Shown piece after piece: positions 6,015-6,165 of a DNA stretch of 6,165 nucleotides. The translations under genes were made by a program, and so were the position numbers. Source of the stretch: Cloacimonetes bacterium UBA6081 (lineage in GTDB: Bacteria; Cloacimonadota; Cloacimonadia; Cloacimonadales; Cloacimonadaceae); NCBI GenBank assembly GCA_002428685.1, contig DIXL01000056.1, forward strand, positions 1 through 6,165, given 5' to 3'. The notes beneath the pieces were generated by a model. That model was not told where the DNA came from. It worked only from the letters and a program-made list of their open reading frames with translations, and did not search any database. Position 1 is the stretch's first letter, and each line of letters starts with the position of its first letter.

Positions 6015-6145
6015 CCAAAGATCGAGTTTCACACTTGTCGAGATCGTTGAATACTTGCCAGTACTCCCCAAAGATCGAGCTTCACACTTGTCGGTATCGT
6101 TGAATAATTGCCGGTACTCCCCAAAGATCGAGTTTCACACTTGTC
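6015..6145. repeat. 53-bp tandem repeat, two full copies and a 25-base partial
   Basis: Copies start at 6015, 6068 and 6121, exactly 53 bases apart, each beginning CCAAAGATCGAG. The two full copies differ at about five positions. The third follows the unit through 6145 (CACACTTGTC) and then switches to a GC hairpin. The whole unit repeats with no variable spacers. No open frame with a ribosome binding site covers it. Confidence 0.92.
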
Positions 6146-6146
6146 T

Positions 6147-6164
6147 TTCCCGCGGAGGCGGGAA
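6147..6164. other. GC-rich hairpin at window edge
   Basis: TTCCCGC (6147-6153) pairs with GCGGGAA (6158-6164) around GGAG. The window ends one base later, so a following T-run cannot be judged. It could be a terminator or a REP-like palindrome that interrupts the third 53-bp unit. Confidence 0.5.
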
Positions 6165-6165
6165 T

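Noticed and set aside
5903..6103. 66-codon frame from TTG 5903
   Set aside because: It runs through the inverted repeat and the 53-bp tandem copies, with no ribosome binding site and no protein-like composition.
5631..6145. CRISPR array
   Set aside because: Both arrays repeat end to end without unique spacers, unit sizes (14 and 53 bp) do not fit, and no cas gene is present.

Overview
The window looks like an accessory stretch of a bacterial chromosome, most likely from Candidatus Cloacimonadota (WWE1) or a close relative. That placement is inferred from protein style: two exported mosaic proteins carry an LPVEL-type beta-sandwich followed by an FPNPFNPNT sorting domain, a C-terminal pairing I associate with that phylum and with other type IX secretion (T9SS) users. 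No rRNA, tRNA or housekeeping gene is present to confirm it.

Layout. Positions 1-112 are the 3' end of a group II intron, with a clear domain V and a domain VI bearing a bulged adenosine. About 40 bases further on lies the C-terminal part of a GxxExxY-family gene (about 153-428); its N-terminal half is missing and it appears frameshifted. A short degenerate repeat (467-508), a repeated hairpin element (508-541) and a strong intrinsic terminator (545-566) close this unit. Two + strand genes follow. The first (676-2088) encodes a 470-residue exported protein with one jelly-roll-like module. The second (2187-5630) encodes a 1147-residue exported mosaic of about seven modules. Their last roughly 200 residues are the same kind of cassette, a beta-sandwich plus a sorting domain, so both products are probably displayed on or released from the cell surface by the same export route. 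They are 98 bases apart and may be co-transcribed.

The last 535 bases (5631-6165) hold no credible gene but are dense in repeats: 13 copies of a 14-bp unit starting right after the stop codon, a second copy of the hairpin-plus-terminator element seen at 508-566, a pair of mutually exclusive small hairpins, a 19-bp inverted repeat bounding a 109-bp MITE-like segment, and a 53-bp tandem repeat that runs into a GC hairpin at the window edge.

I see no new defence or metabolic system. The most unusual items are the lamin-tail-like domain nested inside a fibronectin type III domain, the 14-bp array with linked variation at two positions, and the hairpin-terminator element used twice.
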